Origin: Rhodocytophaga aerolata
GTDB lineage: Bacteria; Bacteroidota; Bacteroidia; Cytophagales; 172606-1
DNA: 64,000 bases
Direction of reading: 5' to 3'
Assembly: GCF_030503435.1 (NCBI RefSeq)
Contig: NZ_JAUKPO010000004.1
Coordinates: 124,001 to 188,000 of the forward strand
Shown one piece after another: positions 61,686 to 64,000 of the stretch (positions are counted from its first letter, which is position 1; every line of letters begins with the position of its first letter). The notes under the pieces are model-generated. The model ran no database searches. It was not told the DNA's origin and saw only the letters and a program-made list of their open reading frames with translations. The translations under genes and the position numbers were made by a program.

Positions 61686-62510
61686 CTATTTGGTACGTGA
61701 TTTCTTTTGCAAGGCCTGCATGGCTCTGGCATATCTTTCTCCCAGCTTACGGGCAGAGGGGCTATCAAAATGAGTAGTATCACCTTTGTGGCTCAGATCT
61801 GATGTGCTGATGCAAGCGGTATTGGGTACCTGGTTAGGTAAGTCTTGCAAGGCCTGATTAATAAGGCTAGCCTCAGGGAACTTACGCACATAAAAATCCG
61901 GAAGAGTAGCAACAATGAATGGTAGCTCCGGTGAGGCCAATTCCTTGCGGATGTTCTGAATAAGTTCTTGAAGTTTTTGGCTATAGGTAGCTGCTTGTCC
62001 GGGTCTACTATCTGATTCACCCTGATGCCAGAGTACACCTTTTATTTCTCCTTTGTGGCTGGCAATTTTCGCCCGCTTCATTGCTTCATCGTAGGGATAG
62101 CTGTTGGTTTGGTCATGGTAACCGCCAGTTTTCCAGGCATCGATGGATGAGCCTCCGGCGGCGCTGGGAACCAGGCAGATGGTAACTGTTTGATTGGCTT
62201 CAGCCATTTGTTTACCAAAACGGAACCCTGGTCCAACGCCGGCAATGGGTTTATCAAAATGCATGGGTTCTCTGGCAGGTTGCCAGGTATTGTTTTTATC
62301 CAGCATCCATACTCTGCTGTGTGTCTGCTGGTCTTCCGGCTCTACTATACCTCGCCCAGCCATATTGGACTGTCCCATTAATAAGTAAATATGGAATACA
62401 GAATCCTGCGTTACCGATGCCTGCTTTGGCAAGTTATGGGACTTGGAACAACCATTGATCAGTACAACTACCATTAGCACGAAATAACGCATGTATATCT
62501 GTTGTTTCAT
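61686..62510 (-). CDS. SASA-family acetylesterase (sialate O-acetylesterase-like), lipoprotein
   Basis: 274 aa. A lipoprotein signal with Cys in INGCSKS follows a hydrophobic segment; an internal Met (MRYFVLMV) may be the true start. The catalytic Ser sits in MGQSNMAGRG (block I, GQSN). The GVLWHQGESD segment is the WHQGE motif, and DTTHFDS holds the likely catalytic Asp-His pair. This is the SGNH-type SASA/CE6 fold, removing acetyl groups from polysaccharides or sialic acids. The neighbouring secreted glycosidase suggests work on the same glycans (inference). Confidence 0.9.
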   Translation of the reverse strand: MKQQIYMRYFVLMVVVLINGCSKSHNLPKQASVTQDSVFHIYLLMGQSNMAGRGIVEPEDQQTHSRVWMLDKNNTWQPAREPMHFDKPIAGVGPGFRFGKQMAEANQTVTICLVPSAAGGSSIDAWKTGGYHDQTNSYPYDEAMKRAKIASHKGEIKGVLWHQGESDSRPGQAATYSQKLQELIQNIRKELASPELPFIVATLPDFYVRKFPEASLINQALQDLPNQVPNTACISTSDLSHKGDTTHFDSPSARKLGERYARAMQALQKKSRTK

Positions 62511-62636
62511 GCCTGAAGGTAAGAAATAAATTAAAAGGCTGGTACCTCCTTCGCCTGTAAGTAGTTACTTTATATGCTATGATATTGGTATCTGTCTTTG
62601 CAGGGTTATGCTAATGCCAACTTTTGGTTTATACCC

Positions 62637-62672
62637 CTCTGTCTACATATAAACGGGTATATGTAGACAGAG
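62637..62672. repeat. 14-bp perfect inverted repeat downstream of the methyltransferase gene
   Basis: CTCTGTCTACATAT (62637-62650) and ATATGTAGACAGAG (62659-62672) with an 8-nt loop. It lies 51 bp past the stop of the 62724 gene. No U-tract, so it is more an RNA-stability element or protein site than a classical terminator. Confidence 0.65.
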
Positions 62673-62723
62673 CAATCTCTGCGGGTGTATGCCGTTTTGT
62701 ACAGAAACCTGGCTTTTGAAACC

Positions 62724-63626
62724 TTATTTTTTCTCAAATACAAGGCGGTAGTGGTCCCATAACTGGCGTTCAAAAGCCACGCGGATAGGCGCAATTTGCA
62801 GGTTACTCAGCCGGTTGCGCATCTTGGAATCATATAGCAATGCAGGAGCCAGTGTTAAATACGCCAGGTATTTTTGCCATCCAAAACTTTTTAACCGTTG
62901 CCGCCATACATTAATGGTTTCTATATAATCTAACCGTCCGCTATGATAGGTAACCACATCAAAAAAGGGCTCTGCGTTTTTAATGATTTGCTCTTTGCCA
63001 TAGGGTAGCCAGGAGCCTGGAAATTCATTCATCGTGAGTGCCATCAAATATTCGTTGGATTCTTTGGGGGCATCAATATCAAAATCCTTCAAATCAATCA
63101 TGTCTTTTCCAAATACCATGGTTTGAATAAAACACCGCCCTCCAACAGGGAGAAGATCACTTACGGTCTTAAAAAACTTACGGTAGACTTCGTCCTGCCT
63201 GCCGGCTTGGTAGTCTTCCACAGAACAGAAATGTTCGAATGCGCCCACGGAAGCTACTGCATCGAACATACCATAATCACTGGGTTTTACGGTGCGGCAA
63301 TCTTGTATATACACTTCAAAACCTTGCCGCTGACAGGCAGCATGTTGGCCCTTAGACAGGGTTAACCCAATACCCTTTGCTTTTATTCCCCGCAGATAAT
63401 TCAGGAATGGCCCCCACCCACATCCCATATCCAGTACTTTGCTGCCTGCAGTAATATTCAGGTTCTGGGCGATAAAGTCATGTTTTCTTCTTTGTGCCTC
63501 CTCCAGGCTGATTGAAAAATCACCATCGTATTTGGCGCCAGTAAAATCAGCCATTTCGCCAACACTGATACGCCATATCTTATCCATCGTGGTGTACGAA
63601 TAATCTATATCTGTTTGTGAAGCCAT
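62724..63626 (-). CDS. Cyclopropane-fatty-acyl-phospholipid synthase-like methyltransferase
   Basis: 300 aa. SAM motif I is VLDMGCGWGPFLNYL at about residues 64-78, followed by GIGLTLSKGQHAACQ. The segment FDAVASVGAFEHFCSVEDYQ and FIQTMVFG fit the CFAS/CmaS family (SAM-dependent methylation of unsaturated acyl chains). Length is shorter than classical Cfa (about 380 aa), lacking the N-terminal lipid-binding domain, as in the small Bacteroidota relatives. Whether the product is a cyclopropane or another methylated lipid cannot be told. Confidence 0.85.
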   Translation of the reverse strand: MASQTDIDYSYTTMDKIWRISVGEMADFTGAKYDGDFSISLEEAQRRKHDFIAQNLNITAGSKVLDMGCGWGPFLNYLRGIKAKGIGLTLSKGQHAACQRQGFEVYIQDCRTVKPSDYGMFDAVASVGAFEHFCSVEDYQAGRQDEVYRKFFKTVSDLLPVGGRCFIQTMVFGKDMIDLKDFDIDAPKESNEYLMALTMNEFPGSWLPYGKEQIIKNAEPFFDVVTYHSGRLDYIETINVWRQRLKSFGWQKYLAYLTLAPALLYDSKMRNRLSNLQIAPIRVAFERQLWDHYRLVFEKK

Positions 63627-64000
63627 AAAAGTAGTTTAGTTAATAGTAAATAAATCGGAAGTTTTTCTTTGCCTGTTACTGAGCTAAGGACAACAACCCC
63701 ATGAAGCATATTAAAAACGGGCTATTCTGTATATCAGGTATACAACAAAGCGAAAGCTATGGCCTTGCTGTACGATACATTGTTTCTTGAAAAATTACTG
63801 CGTTAGCTCATACAACCTAAGAAAAGTCAACATACCTTCTCTTATTTGGCCTATGGCTGAAAAATCTCTTTGCAGAAAAGAGGTAATTTTATATGTAAAA
63901 TCTGGTAAAAAAATATACAACATAGTATAGCAAGCACAAAAAAACTGACTCACTAATAAATGCTATAGAATATATTCGATAACCTGGTTCAGTAACTGGC
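63627..64000. other. Terminal intergenic region
   Basis: About 370 bp to the window edge. No coding frame or repeat recognised; the promoter of the methyltransferase gene should lie in the first 150 bp. Confidence 0.35.

Noticed and set aside
1-64000. tRNA, rRNA, CRISPR array or insertion sequence
   Set aside because: I looked for cloverleaf-like repeats, regular spacer repeats and transposase motifs and found nothing I could support by eye; a dedicated scan could still find small RNA genes.

Overview
The window looks like a chromosomal segment of a Bacteroidota bacterium, most probably from the Cytophagales. The reasons are: a type IX secretion-style C-terminal sorting domain on the large exported protein at 55930-58776; PadR plus prefix-domain FtsX permease pairs; LytTR two-component genes; genes without obvious Shine-Dalgarno sequences; moderate-low GC; and dispersed AACCTGTTAGGTTT-type palindromes. 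Genus assignment is not possible from what I can see. I found no rRNA, tRNA, CRISPR array, insertion sequence or phage module.

Layout. 1-5.1 kb: an AraC regulator with an NAD(P)-binding reductase, then a PadR regulator overlapping a large FtsX-type permease. 5.2-10.3 kb: a patchwork of small genes, including a histidine-kinase-like protein with no ATPase domain, a decayed PP2C phosphatase, a lipoprotein, a divergent HxlR/oxidoreductase pair and a RidA-like protein. 10.8-18 kb: a cold-shock gene followed by an elaborate hairpin, a MarR-GNAT fusion under a double palindromic operator, several small unknown or broken genes (one apparently the N-terminal stub of a GH130 enzyme), a PRC-barrel protein, a fatty acid desaturase and a LytS/LytR-type pair.

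18.5-36.2 kb is the most unusual part. A tightly spaced minus-strand operon begins with a 335-aa protein carrying a C-terminal peptidoglycan-binding-like module. It continues with six giant proteins (746-906 aa) that share an N-terminal module, seen as an F-R-D / Y-Y-L-P segment followed by a K-P-S-L-F-G segment. This is followed by repeated beta-sandwich-like modules (Y-E-D ... Y-R-Y-R ... S-D-W). The operon ends with a GHGW-motif protein split by a frameshift. A convergent plus-strand gene of unknown function faces it. None of the giants has a signal peptide and I recognise no described system; this is the best candidate for an undescribed one.

36.5-49.5 kb: a GT11-like fucosyltransferase; an ethylene-receptor-like histidine kinase interrupted by one nonsense codon; an RRM protein; an expanded TerY-P triad (vWA, PP2C phosphatase, kinase with zinc ribbon) followed by an actin-fold/Ppx-like membrane protein and a coiled-coil protein; a DUF2934-like protein; and a PAS histidine kinase.

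49.8-55.4 kb: one operon, TetR regulator, outer-membrane beta-barrel-like protein, ABC ATPase, two FtsX-type permeases and a LolA-like periplasmic protein, which reads as a self-regulated envelope export system. 55.9-64 kb: a secreted glycosidase-like protein with a recently duplicated PA14 domain, an AraC regulator, a DUF4386-like membrane protein, a small exported protein, a SASA-type acetylesterase and a cyclopropane-synthase-like methyltransferase.
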